From positions 10,309,001 to 10,373,000 of the forward strand of contig NC_052665.1 in assembly GCF_016802725.1 (NCBI RefSeq): 64,000 nucleotides of DNA. The letters are read 5' to 3'. Below the pieces are notes generated by a model. The model did no database searches. It was not told where the DNA came from and saw only the letters and a program-made list of their open reading frames with translations. The stretch's first letter is position 1, and the number at the start of each line of letters is the position of its first letter. Positions 49,379 to 59,616 of the stretch are shown here, in pieces. This DNA is from Solenopsis invicta (taxonomy: Eukaryota; Arthropoda; Insecta; Hymenoptera; Formicidae). The translations under genes and the position numbers were made by a program.

Positions 49379-50440
49379 TTAAGCGACTAAATGTTCAAAG
49401 TGAGCACCATTCTCTGCGATGCAAGCATCAACTCTATTTTGAAAATCATTGGTTGCTCGAAGAATTTCCTCGGCACGTAAGGATCGAATTGCTTCACTTA
49501 TTCTACGAATCATATTATCCCTCGTAGTCGGACGTTCATGATAGACCAAGTTTTTTATCCTTCCCCAGAAATAATAATCAAGGACGGTGAGATCTGGTGA
49601 TCGGGGTGGATAATTGATTGGACCGTATTTGCCTATCCACTTGTCGGGGAACATAGTATTTAATGCCGTACGAGCAACTCTCGATGTATGAGACGGACAT
49701 GCATCTTGTTGGAACCACATGTTCAAGCGCAATTGCAGAGGAATATTTTCTAGTAAGACAGGAAGATCTGTCATTATCAAGGCGGAATATCTATCACCGT
49801 TTAGATTTTCGTCAAAGAAAACAGGACCTATGATTTGACTTCCAATAATTCCACACCAAACATTGACTTTCCAAATGGTTTGATGATCTACTTCTCTCAA
49901 CCAGTGAGGATTATTTTGTGCCCAATAACGAGAGTTCCAAGTATTAACAAATCCATCACTTTTAAGTGTACATTCGTCAGAAAATAAAATTTTCAAGTGG
50001 AAATCAAGTGGTTGCTGTCTTATAAAGTTGCAAAATACAAGCCTCTGTCTAATATCGTTATAATTCAACGCTTGACGAACAGACATTCTGTAAGGGTGAA
50101 ATTTGTTATTTTTTAGAATGCGCCAAACACTGATTTTACTAACACCAGAATCTTGTTCTCGTCGTCTTAAAGAATCATAAGGGTTCAATTCTGTCGATGC
50201 AAGAATTTCCACTGTTCTTTCATCCATAATCGGACGACGAATTTGTGTACCTTTGTTATGTTGAGGCTGAACGACACCTTTAATTTTGATTTGTTTAGCC
50301 AAACGTGAAAAAACATTTCGCGAGTGAGGAGTCCGATCAGGATAACGTTCCCGCCACAATCTTTCCGCTGCAATGAATGTACCTCGACACTCACCTAAAA
50401 TTAGCAGCATATCATATGCTTCTTCATTGGAATAGGACAT
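49379..50440 (-). CDS. DD41D-type Tc1/mariner-superfamily transposase (353 aa)
   Basis: Cuts and joins the element ends by DDE/D chemistry in the nucleus. The N-terminal region of about 110 residues is helix-turn-helix-like (MSYSNEEAYDMLLILGECRG, then RERYP and SRNVFSRLAKQ) and resembles the DUF4817 proteins common in ants. Catalytic signatures: FSDEC (first Asp), WFQQDACPSHTSR (second Asp) and PPRSPDLTVLDYYFWG (third Asp). I count 41 residues between the second and third Asp. The reading frame runs from ATG to TAA with no stop or frameshift. It sits between 300-bp TIRs, and an inverted-repeat insert lies upstream (50612-50870). Confidence 0.92.
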   Translation of the reverse strand: MSYSNEEAYDMLLILGECRGTFIAAERLWRERYPDRTPHSRNVFSRLAKQIKIKGVVQPQHNKGTQIRRPIMDERTVEILASTELNPYDSLRRREQDSGVSKISVWRILKNNKFHPYRMSVRQALNYNDIRQRLVFCNFIRQQPLDFHLKILFSDECTLKSDGFVNTWNSRYWAQNNPHWLREVDHQTIWKVNVWCGIIGSQIIGPVFFDENLNGDRYSALIMTDLPVLLENIPLQLRLNMWFQQDACPSHTSRVARTALNTMFPDKWIGKYGPINYPPRSPDLTVLDYYFWGRIKNLVYHERPTTRDNMIRRISEAIRSLRAEEILRATNDFQNRVDACIAENGAHFEHLVA

Positions 50441-50611
50441 GGCTATTAATAAACCTAGACTAATAAAGAGGGTCGGATTTTTGTTGCACGATTGATACTG
50501 ATATGACGGTTATTGAAGACGTAGGTGACAAGTTTGAGAGAGTTATTGTCACTCGTGTTGAGTTGAGTCACAATAGCGTTGTGGTGAATACATCTCTACT
50601 ACATCCTATGC

Positions 50612-50870
50612 AAATAACAATATGTATAAAATCACGAGTTAGACATCGTTACGCAGAAAGCCGCGCTCTTTATTGCTCGTGTGCTACCGTTAAAGTAATA
50701 ATGTAATTACATAATATTATGACATACATATGTATGTGACTATCTACGGTCGCGACAGCTAACTTTCACGATTTTTCATGATCTGTTTTTGTTGGCCCGG
50801 CTCGCGTGTTTACTTTCTTTGTGTCGGCTGCACGGCTTTCTGCGTAACGCGTGATTTTATATTGTTATTT
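50612..50870. repeat. Inverted-repeat segment inside the DD41D element, upstream of the transposase
   Basis: Arms begin AAATAACAATA (50612) and end TATTGTTATTT (50870). They pair over about 37 bases including 'TAAAATCACG' and 'CGTTACGCAGAAAGCCG', with 4- and 10-base gaps in the left arm. It could be a nested MITE or the element's own subterminal repeats flanking its promoter; no clear target duplication is visible. Confidence 0.65.
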
Positions 50871-50879
50871 ACATGGTGT

Positions 50880-51179
50880 TGGCGGTAGTGTAACTTTCAA
50901 GCCGCACAACTCGGAAAGTAGTCAACGAAAATAAACTTTCTTGTAGTGTTTTGGAAAGGTCTTGACACCAGCTATTAGATTCTGGAATCAAAAATAGGGT
51001 GTTCCATTTAAAAAACTTAATGTGATTTCGATCTGACCTTGGCGACGCCATCCAAGGTCAAGCTGATAAGATCATTGAATAGATCTTTTGAAACCCTACA
51101 ACTTTTGTCTGAACATATTTTTGATTGGTCCTAATCCTGCGAAGAGAAAAGGGGTGTACGGGTGGTCTGAAACACCCTG
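50880..51179. repeat. Right terminal inverted repeat of the DD41D element
   Basis: Reverse complement of the left repeat with few differences (for example an extra 'CTTT' near 50936 and 'AGCTGATAAGATC' near 51060). It ends CCCTG followed by TA. Confidence 0.9.
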
Positions 51180-51181
51180 TA

Positions 51182-51305
51182 TATATTGTCATTGTCATCA
51201 TTTCCATTATTGCCATTCATTGCCATTAACATCATTGCATTCATTCCAATATTTCCATTCCATTGCCATCCCATTTCCGTCATTTCCACAATTGCCATCG
51301 AATAA
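51182..51305. repeat. Degenerate CATT/ATTGCC-rich low-complexity DNA, right part
   Basis: Continuation of the tract at 48539-48711 after the DD41D element: TTGTCATTGTCATC, TTTCCATTATTGCC, CATTCCAATATTTCC. Confidence 0.8.
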
Positions 51306-52335
51306 TATCGAAAAGAATTTGATTAAAATTCGTTACTTTACTGATTAACACTTTAATACCTTATATCGTATTATTATATAATTCTTTGTTAATTTTTTTT
51401 TGTAAAGTTTTGATTAATCGTTACGTGATATTTCGTAAAAACTGTTAAAAGGTTGTATTAAAATCAGATCAATAATCTTCACGTTTGTAAGTTAGAGAAT
51501 AAAAATAATACTCAAGTATCCATATATTTCATTAATTTTTATTACATTATTATTATTATTATTATTATTTATTTATTGTGCCATATTAATCGCGCGTATT
51601 GTCATTTGTAAATCATGCGTATGCATGCATATCCCATTGTAACAAGATAAAAAAAGAGTGGGCACTTTCTAGTCTCTCTACGTCCCTGTGCAGAAATCGT
51701 CCGAAATCCTCTTTCTGAATTTTACGGCCTAAACTTAGCACGGAAAACGGTGGGGGATCAAGAGGGGAGCGAAGAGAAGGGTATCCATAGAGGTAACATC
51801 GCCGCTCGCTCCATGTCTATCACCGTGATGCTTTCTCTCTCTAACTGAAGGCCTAAACAATTAAAGGACAATCACGTTAAAAGAGAAAGAGAGAAAGAGA
51901 GAGAGAGAGAGTTGCTTCAAGATTTAAAAAAATTAAAAAAGCTAATTTTTTCAAAAGCATAATTTGAAGAAATTTAAATAATAAAGAATTATGTAAAAAT
52001 AGAAAGATAGTATATTTATTCGTGGAAAGACATTTATTTTTTCTTCATCATATGGTGCGATGTTAATTACAATTATTTTTTAAGTACTTCGTAAAATGAA
52101 TGTTTCTTTATTAAAGAATCAAATTCTCTCTGTTACTATTAAACATTTTTTTTAAGTAAAAATATGGGCATAAACGTATTGATATTTATTAATATCAATG
52201 TTAATGTAAACAATTCAGACTATAATAAATAAAAAATTACGCGAAAGTAGACGTAATTAATCATTTGTGCACATTCTCGTCCCCTGTTCTGAATGCAACA
52301 CACGCCATACGCGTCAGATTTTATTTACAGCAAAA
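51306..52335. other. Non-genic AT-rich region
   Basis: No gene supported. It holds an ATT-repeat tract (about 51547-51575), a GA-rich microsatellite (about 51882-51910) and a more GC-balanced stretch at 51640-51860 in which I recognise nothing. Confidence 0.7.
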
Positions 52336-52411
52336 TGGATGTTAGCACGGACAACAACCTACATCCATTTCTCGAGAGATGGATGTGGGTTGTTGTCCGT
52401 GCTAACATCCA
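52336..52411. repeat. 76-bp near-perfect palindrome (loopless hairpin)
   Basis: Arms of 38 bases each, from TGGATGTTAGCACGG to CCGTGCTAACATCCA, meeting at CTCGAG. The two mismatches are both T opposite G if the plus strand is transcribed, so all 38 pairs could form in RNA. The nearby 52435-52495 region has another GGATGTG motif and a small CCATTCTGGCCAGAATGG dyad. Class unknown. Confidence 0.85.
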
Positions 52412-53080
52412 CACTGTTTTTAACGGCGGGTTGCAAAATGGATGTGACACGTAGTTCCCATTCTGGCCAGAATGGATGTGCGTCACTAGTGTACGGGATG
52501 TGGCAGCACGCCCAGGACAAGCGCGTCGCGCCAAGCCACTAGTCCAATCACAAAACCGAACAGGCTTGCACATGCGCACCGACAAGAGCGCTACGAAAAG
52601 GAAGAACCCGGCCAACGAGAACTCTCTCTCTTCCCTTGGTCTTTCGTGCGTGGATCGTGCTCTCACGTTGATATCGTATCAGTAGTATTAATATCCAAAT
52701 TGTTTAACATTAATGACAATCGCCAAAGAACAACCGAATAAACATTCGGCGAGCATACATGACTGAATAGTAATTGTACGTTAAAGGTATTGAATAAAAA
52801 GGCTATCGTTTTTAACCACATATATCTTTCCGCACTTCCGCCATTACGATCACGCCACGTGTTCCGAAAATATATATATATCCACGTGTTCGAAAAATAT
52901 ATGGTACGACGCCATAGGGAGTTTCGAAGCGTTATAGGAAAAAGGCCGCCGTGGCCGCTCTCACGTTCCTCTCTGGTTAGGCTAAACCGCCGCCATATAC
53001 AGCCAAATTTACGTTGGTTGTACTGATTTCTCATTTTTAGGTTGGCTATATCGTATGATGTAGTTTTATGTATGTATGTA
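52412..53080. other. Non-genic region with scattered short repeats
   Basis: ORFs of up to 142 codons occur here but overlap on both strands and show no domain, so I do not call them. A short TATG repeat (about 53067-53082) borders the MITE that follows. Confidence 0.6.
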
Positions 53081-53084
53081 TGTA

Positions 53085-53285
53085 CACCCAAGGACTTTGA
53101 TTCTCTCCATGGGGAAATTTTTCAAACTGAGAAGTCACCACTTTCTACATACTCGCAGTTCATGATTAATGAAACGACTAGAGCTTATTGGTCGTTACGT
53201 TAATCATGAACTGTAAGTATATAGAAAGATAGCAACTTCTCAGTTTGAAAAATTTTCCCATGGACAGAATCAAAGTCCTTGGGTG
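53085..53285. mobile_element. 201-bp MITE, TA-flanked hairpin
   Basis: Begins CACCCAAGGACTTTGATTCT; the right end is the inverted counterpart, ending GGGTG. TA lies at 53083-53084 and 53286-53287. The arms pair over about 85 bases ('TTTTTCAAACTGAGAAGT', 'CAGTTCATGATTAA'), leaving a short centre. No coding capacity. The TA flanks suggest a Tc1/mariner-type non-autonomous element. Confidence 0.85.
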
Positions 53286-53289
53286 TACA

Positions 53290-54158
53290 TACTTTGTGTC
53301 AATTCGTGTAACCACGTGTAGTAGTCATGTCATGGGCCGTCTACATGTTCGGACGTGTTTATTAATATTAATTTTGTTTTTGTATTTTGTTTCAGTTGTT
53401 TCTGTATTTATTAAGAATATTTATTAATCTATGAAAATTTGCTTTTTACCTTACATAATGTAGAAAATTTAGTTGGTGTCCAATTTTCTCGTTTAATACG
53501 AAGTACCCAAAGAGTACATCTTTTTACATCTTTTAATGGAAAGTGACACTTTTTGAATCGTTTTGAGGATGAATTGAAACATCCTGGAGCCGCACACCCT
53601 GGCATTTTAATTTTTTATTATGTGCCTATTAACCTAATGTGTAATCTAATTTAGATTGTTTATAAATCAGTTGCTAAGATCATAAGTGGGTAAATTAATC
53701 AACAATAAATTATTAATCATTTATTAATTTAATTATACATATATAATATTGTGAAATATTTACAAAATATAATATTGAATAATATATTAGCTATAAAGTA
53801 TTTTTATTTTATTTATTGTTTTTTTATTATTGTTTCTTTTTACAAACGTCATATTTAAAATTCGCGGTTGTTTGGCTGTTACATATGGCAGATTGAGGCA
53901 ACCAATCAACAATCGCCACTACAGTTGCCTAACTCTTATTTTTGGAATTTTATGGTATACAGCTCACTACTTCCGGCAAATTTGAAAGGCAATTGAATGA
54001 AGCATTTAGGGGGTAATGGTTCTCCAACGGAACATAACGATTGTAGCGTCTTCGTAAGGAGTTTTGCCGCATTGGAGGATGAAATCTAGAAATCTCTCGA
54101 GAAAGGCAGTTCTGTATTGACACGCGGGAAAAACACGCGGGAAAAATCCGTATTACAG
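53290..54158. other. Non-genic AT-rich region
   Basis: Nothing recognisable except a 14-bp tandem repeat, ACACGCGGGAAAAA, at about 54120-54147. Confidence 0.65.
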
Positions 54159-54307
54159 CCCCTGTGGCCGTATTCTGAACTCTTAACGACAGCTAGGGAT
54201 ATCGTTACGTGTCGTCGCGCAGCTTTTCTACCATGTATAATATCTGCGCAACGACGCTGTAACGATACCGAATTGTCGCTAAGGAGTTACAGAATTCCGC
54301 TACTGGG
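54159..54307. mobile_element. Hairpin MITE-like element, about 148 bp
   Basis: Inverted arms: 'GTATTCTGAACTCTTAACGACA' on the left against 'TGTCGCTAAGGAGTTACAGAATTC' on the right, and inside these 'ATATCGTTACGTGTCGTCGCGCAG' against 'CTGCGCAACGACGCTGTAACGATA'. The ends are CCC...GGG. I see no clear target duplication, so the superfamily is unknown. Confidence 0.65.
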
Positions 54308-56681
54308 ATAATGTCACCGCAAAGATGACATTCTTCGTATATCGGAGGACCTAACCTAAGTGAATATAATGTGTTAATGTGCGTAACGGGATAGAATCAC
54401 AACCCCTCGTTGAAAACAATTATTACACACGTATTGATTGTGATCGATGCGATCGCGGTAAACGTTCGAGATGGCACAACGCGCGAAATTTACCCAATCG
54501 TAATACTACATAGTTTAAGTAAGAATAATATAGAAAAGCTCAGTGGCTAATATAGCGGTATATGATGCGTTTGGCCTTATTTTGTTTAACGTAACAAAGT
54601 ATTATTACTGTGTAAAAAAATAATTAAAAAGTTTTTTACTTATTTAAATTTACTTTTACTAAGGCTGCTATCGAAACCACCTTGTCAAATATTTACACGA
54701 TAAGTTTAACAATTTTTAATTTGTTTTCAATTACCAAAATTTGTTTCATGTGACGGGGAGTCGGAATCCATCGACGATTCAAACCCTAAAAATCCGGTGA
54801 AATACCGATAACAAACGTTTCTTAACAATTTTCTATCGATATTCCCATATACATAAGAACAATCGGTGAATCAAATTTATGATATCTTGAAAGATAATAA
54901 AAAAAGAAAAAAAATTGAATTTATATTTATAATCTTTGTATAAGTAAATTCTAGTTTTTTTATTTAAAGGTATATGAAAGTATGAGACGTAAACGTTATA
55001 ATATTTATATATAATAATTCAGTACATTGCTAAATATTAATATTGTTACATGTCCATATATTTATATTTGTGTGTGTGTATACTATTGAGTTTATTTATT
55101 TACAGTAAGCGTAGTAAACGACAAAATACCGGTTACTCCCTCGCAAACAACGCAAGCGTACGCACATTCGCACACAAATACGCATGTACTTATTTAAATA
55201 TCACATATTTTATATTTATCTACGCTCATGTTTACAGAAAACATGTTGTGTTGCATCTTGACGATCGCTTCTAATTGAAAAGTGTAATATGAAGAATGGA
55301 AAGTGAAATATCTACGAAACCCCTTTTTTTATCTCCTGGAGATACATATATTGCTTTCATTAATATCAACTTTCAACCAAATTTATCGTGCGAATCTTTT
55401 ACACCCGTTTCTAATCACGTGCATTGCGAAACAAATATACCGCGAGACTGTAGACCGGTGGATCGTCGATGCGCCGCATTAATGTTGTAATATATATGTT
55501 TGATACGTAATGCTTTTTATCATGTAAATCTAATTTTCTCTCTTACTATATATCTAATCATTTCATATTGTAATACATATGAGACGTATAAAGTATCGAT
55601 ATTACTGTCACTTGGGCAGTGCTTGTTCTTTTTGTGAGAACGATATCAATGAGAAAAGATTTTCTTCTTTCTATCGATATATTAATTATGATTTCTATTG
55701 TATATTGATATCTTATACCTAATTTTTGTGTGTACATGTTACAAGTGTGATGTGACGTTATTAAATGATGCGTTGTTAATTATCTTAGTTCTTTCCTCGA
55801 ACAATCTTATTAATTTAAAATTAACTCTTAATTAATCAATCGTGTATATCCTAGCTATATTACGTATGGCACGCAAATAATCCGTATTTATAGGCCACGT
55901 TCAATATTTTATGTCATCATATATCTATCGACGGAAACTGTAAATATTCGTGTAATTATCGCTATTGTATATAATTTAAACGAGTGAGAAGGCGTGTAAA
56001 CGAGATTGCTTCGTATGAATGGAAATTGATTTCAAGTATTCAACCGTACTTAAATATTTAACCGTACCGTATATCAATTCTTACGTGTTAAGAAATTTTT
56101 TACCTGAATAATTCAACTTAAATAATAATACGTTATTGATTGTTCCAATATATTTCGTATTTAAAAAAACTTGATAATTATATTTCTTAAAACATTCCTC
56201 ATGTTTTAATTTACAATTTCGTTGTGCTCTAACGAGACACAAACAAAAAAAAACTATACGTCATGATTTTCCGCGATTGCTATTGTATCTTTGAACTTTT
56301 CATTGCTTAACTCGATCTATTGTTTTAGTATGGCTTGAAAGAATATATGTAACACTAGGACGCTAATCGACATATTTTCGATCCAAGACTCGTAAAAATC
56401 TTGTGTATATCAGCTATATGAAATTAGTTAACTGCATCTAACGCGATGCAAACGTCGCTTCGTGTTCGTCGATGATTATGTGATTACACACATACGTGTA
56501 TATACTTTTTTCCAGGAATCAACATGTTTTCTAACAAGGATGAATATTTTATCCAGCATACATAATAGAATAGAAGACGTAATGTATTGTCAGGCTAGTA
56601 CTCGTAATTGATACTTGTCACAAAAGTATTCAACTCCGAATTTAATCATGCCAATTGATTGGAGTGTGGTCGAGGCAAGGA
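54308..56681. other. AT-rich region including the tolloid 3' UTR
   Basis: The part next to 56682 must contain the minus-strand 3' UTR, but its end cannot be placed from sequence. Several ATTAAA/AATAAA matches exist on the minus strand (for example 56641-56646 and 56205-56210), and none is clearly preferred. No further gene is supported. Confidence 0.6.
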
Positions 56682-56846
56682 TCAAATGTTTTCCTGATCT
56701 TCGTTGTCTTCACCACCAAAATTTTCCTCGCTATCCTGCCGATCAATCGCCACGAAAATGGCTACGAAGCCTTTGTTCGAGATTGTATCATCCGTTCTGA
56801 ATCTTACCAGTAGCGCCTCGTTCATGGAAATAAAATCGGTAGTATT
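56682..56846 (-). CDS. tld: Tolloid last exon: end of CUB5, acidic tail and stop
   Basis: Acceptor CTATTACAG|AATAC, phase 0. Encodes 54 residues (ALLVRFRTDDTISNKGFVAI, then an acidic tail ending DNEDQENI) and TGA at 56684-56682. The K-G-F-x-A-x-F end of a CUB domain confirms the frame. Confidence 0.92.
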   Translation of the reverse strand, partial: NTTDFISMNEALLVRFRTDDTISNKGFVAIFVAIDRQDSEENFGGEDNEDQENI

Positions 56847-59083
56847 CTGTAATAGCGATCAGTTTTTCATAAAAAATTCAAATGTCTCTCCATTATTTTG
56901 ATATTGATTCTAATGCCAATGAGAGCATCGGGAAAGCATCATACTTACGGAATTACCGCAAAATCGACCATACGGTGGACTAGAGGCGTCTAAACCGGAA
57001 AAAACTTCGACAAAATCGTATCCACATTCGGTTTCGTATTCCAGTTGAAACGAAAGGAAAGATAAGTGAACGTTTTTGCCGAGTGGTGCTTCTATTACCC
57101 AGTCACAGTCGGTTCTATGATCGTAATGATAATGACCGTACTTGGCGTGAGAATATAAATGTTTCACTCTATCGGTTGCCATGAGATGACCACCGCAAGC
57201 TGTAACGCAAATTAGAATTGCTATACGTTATTACTTATTACCTAAACCGTCTAAACTGCCCGAGATTCGTTGTTTCACACACTTTGATATTGAATCAAAT
57301 CTTTGTGCCAAGAGCCACAATTGCCGATACAAAGTGGCGTTACTGCATGTAGAAAGAAGCATGTGAAAACTACCTGTGCTATGCGTGGCCAAAAAACCTT
57401 TTCTCTGCACGGAAGCATCGCTCTTGAAAACCATAAACATTTGATTGCCTGTAGCGAGAATCGGATGAGGTTCTTTGTTACCGCAAAATCTACCCAAGAT
57501 AATGCTGTCTGGTGAATCTCCGTCGTAAATAATTATGTGATCGTAGGCGCATTCTTGATGCGGTTCCATCTCGAAAACTTTAAATACCTATACGACATTG
57601 CGACAAATTTACACGAGTTTTATACGAGAAAACCCTTCTTCACAAATCCACTTTCTTTTTATTCTCACTTTATACGCTACTATTTGAAATTAAGTGTAAT
57701 CGAATAGGGTACGATAGTACGATAGTACGGTTGTCGTGTAACGTTACGCGACGCCTGTGCAAAATAATTATACGAACCAATTTTATCCGATGGCCTGGTT
57801 TCGTAGTAAAATGCCAAACGCAATCTTTACGGCCAGGATAATAATCTGGATAATTTGGTGATTTGATCGTCCCCACGGGTGCGGTAATTTCGTATTTGCA
57901 GCCACCCTCTTTGCAATCGTGACCGTTTTCGTCAAGTGTGAATCCATTGTGGCAAGAGCACTGATACGAACCTATCGTATTTTTGCACTCGTGCTGACAT
58001 CCACCGTTGTTATTGGCACACTCGTCCATATCCGTGAAAAATACAGCAGCAAAGCCTGATTTTTGGACGCTGTTCAATAAAACGTGCAGTGCAAATGACA
58101 AGAGTATTGATTGTTCCTGCCGATAGTCTAAGCCCCGACCGAATGGTTCATGTTCCGTTGTAAGATTTAACGTAAAGATACTTGTGAGAAATGTTTCGTT
58201 AAAAGAAACAAAATGTCAACGACTGCATTTGATACTTTTGGTTCGATTATATCGTATAACTTGTGCTTTCTCTATAATATTCCAAAATTTTTATATTTTC
58301 TCTATTCAATTGTAAATTTTTTAAACGTTTAAACAATAGAAAAGGTGAAAGAAAACAGGGGAGAAAATTGCATTCTTTTAACGAATTTTTAACGCTATTC
58401 TATATCTACCATGATTATTCGATTAAATTATATATAAATACGAAAAGCTAAAACATACAATGAAAACAGTGCAAATGCACGTACACGTTGTAAAGAACTG
58501 TTGCGTTGAAAAAAATGTTTCGTTGTACAAAACTATTTTAATATAATTAGTAAAACGTAGCGTAAAAAACTAATCGACTAACGATTAACTAGATACGAAT
58601 AAATTTATCGATCGAAACGTTACGTACATGCTAAACGCTACTTTTTTGTTATGTATCAAGAATCTAATATATGTGACAGAGAGAAAATAGATGAGATAAA
58701 ACCTATTGTCGGATGTAAAGGTAATCCTCATAAAGTTGCCTTCGGATGTGATAAGTGGTGGTAATCGTGCTCCACAAAATATCCCATGCTTTCTGACAAC
58801 ATCATCGCCAAGCTTGCTCGCCACTTCCACCGAATCGTACTCGCATTCTTCCTGGTACACGTTGTTACCTTCGAGATCGAAATGCGTGAAATTTAGTGTG
58901 ATGCGATATTGAGGCGGAGCGATAATTTCCCAAACGCAATTTTTATTTCCTGGATAAGTTTCGGGAAACGATGGACTCGTAATGGTGCCATTGTTATCGT
59001 CGAAAAATCCACCACAGGCATCTAAGGAAATAAAATTTTATTATACTCGATGCAAAATATTTTATTACACTATATAATTATTA

Positions 59084-59128
<45 letters not shown>

Positions 59129-59573
59129 TTTAATATACTGGCTCTCTGGACAGATCAAAGAGATTTTCCGCCTTTACAGGAGAACCGTCGTCGTCGCTCT
59201 TTACCTTCGCAATGTTTGCCGTCAGAGTGTAACTCGTAACCAATTTTACAAGAACATTCGTATCCACCTAGCGTATTGATACAATCGTGTTCACAACCGT
59301 GTTCCGTTAACACGCACTCGTCGAATTCTTAAACATTAAAGTAACATATATCGTTTGCGTCTCACATACTCACACACACAAATACACACACACGCGCGCG
59401 CGCGTACACACACACACATGTACATGATTTATATAATACGTATATATACATATACATGTATACAACAATCGCAAAATTCGTAAGCAGGCGCATATGACGC
59501 ATATGTTTTTTCTCAGCTACTACATGTATAAGTATATGCACATACGCTACTACGCTTTCGCGCTTTATTATGT

Positions 59574-59616
<43 letters not shown>

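Larger units (their letters stand above)
48714..51179 (-). mobile_element. Tc1/mariner-superfamily element with 300-bp TIRs (2,466 bp), apparently complete
   Basis: Begins CAGGGTGTTTCAG and ends CTGAAACACCCTG, with TA at 48712-48713 and 51180-51181. The inverted repeats span 48714-49013 and 50880-51179 (300 bp each, nearly identical). Inside is an uninterrupted minus-strand transposase gene. Left of the gene, 49219-49291 resembles the centre of the satellite foldbacks. Closely matching TIRs and an intact gene suggest recent activity. Confidence 0.92.

Noticed and set aside
52267..53091. Several ORFs of 60-142 codons
   Set aside because: They overlap on both strands, cross the 76-bp palindrome and show no domain or codon pattern.
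56205..56646. ATTAAA matches as the tolloid poly(A) signal
   Set aside because: Several candidates in AT-rich DNA and no downstream element to choose among them.
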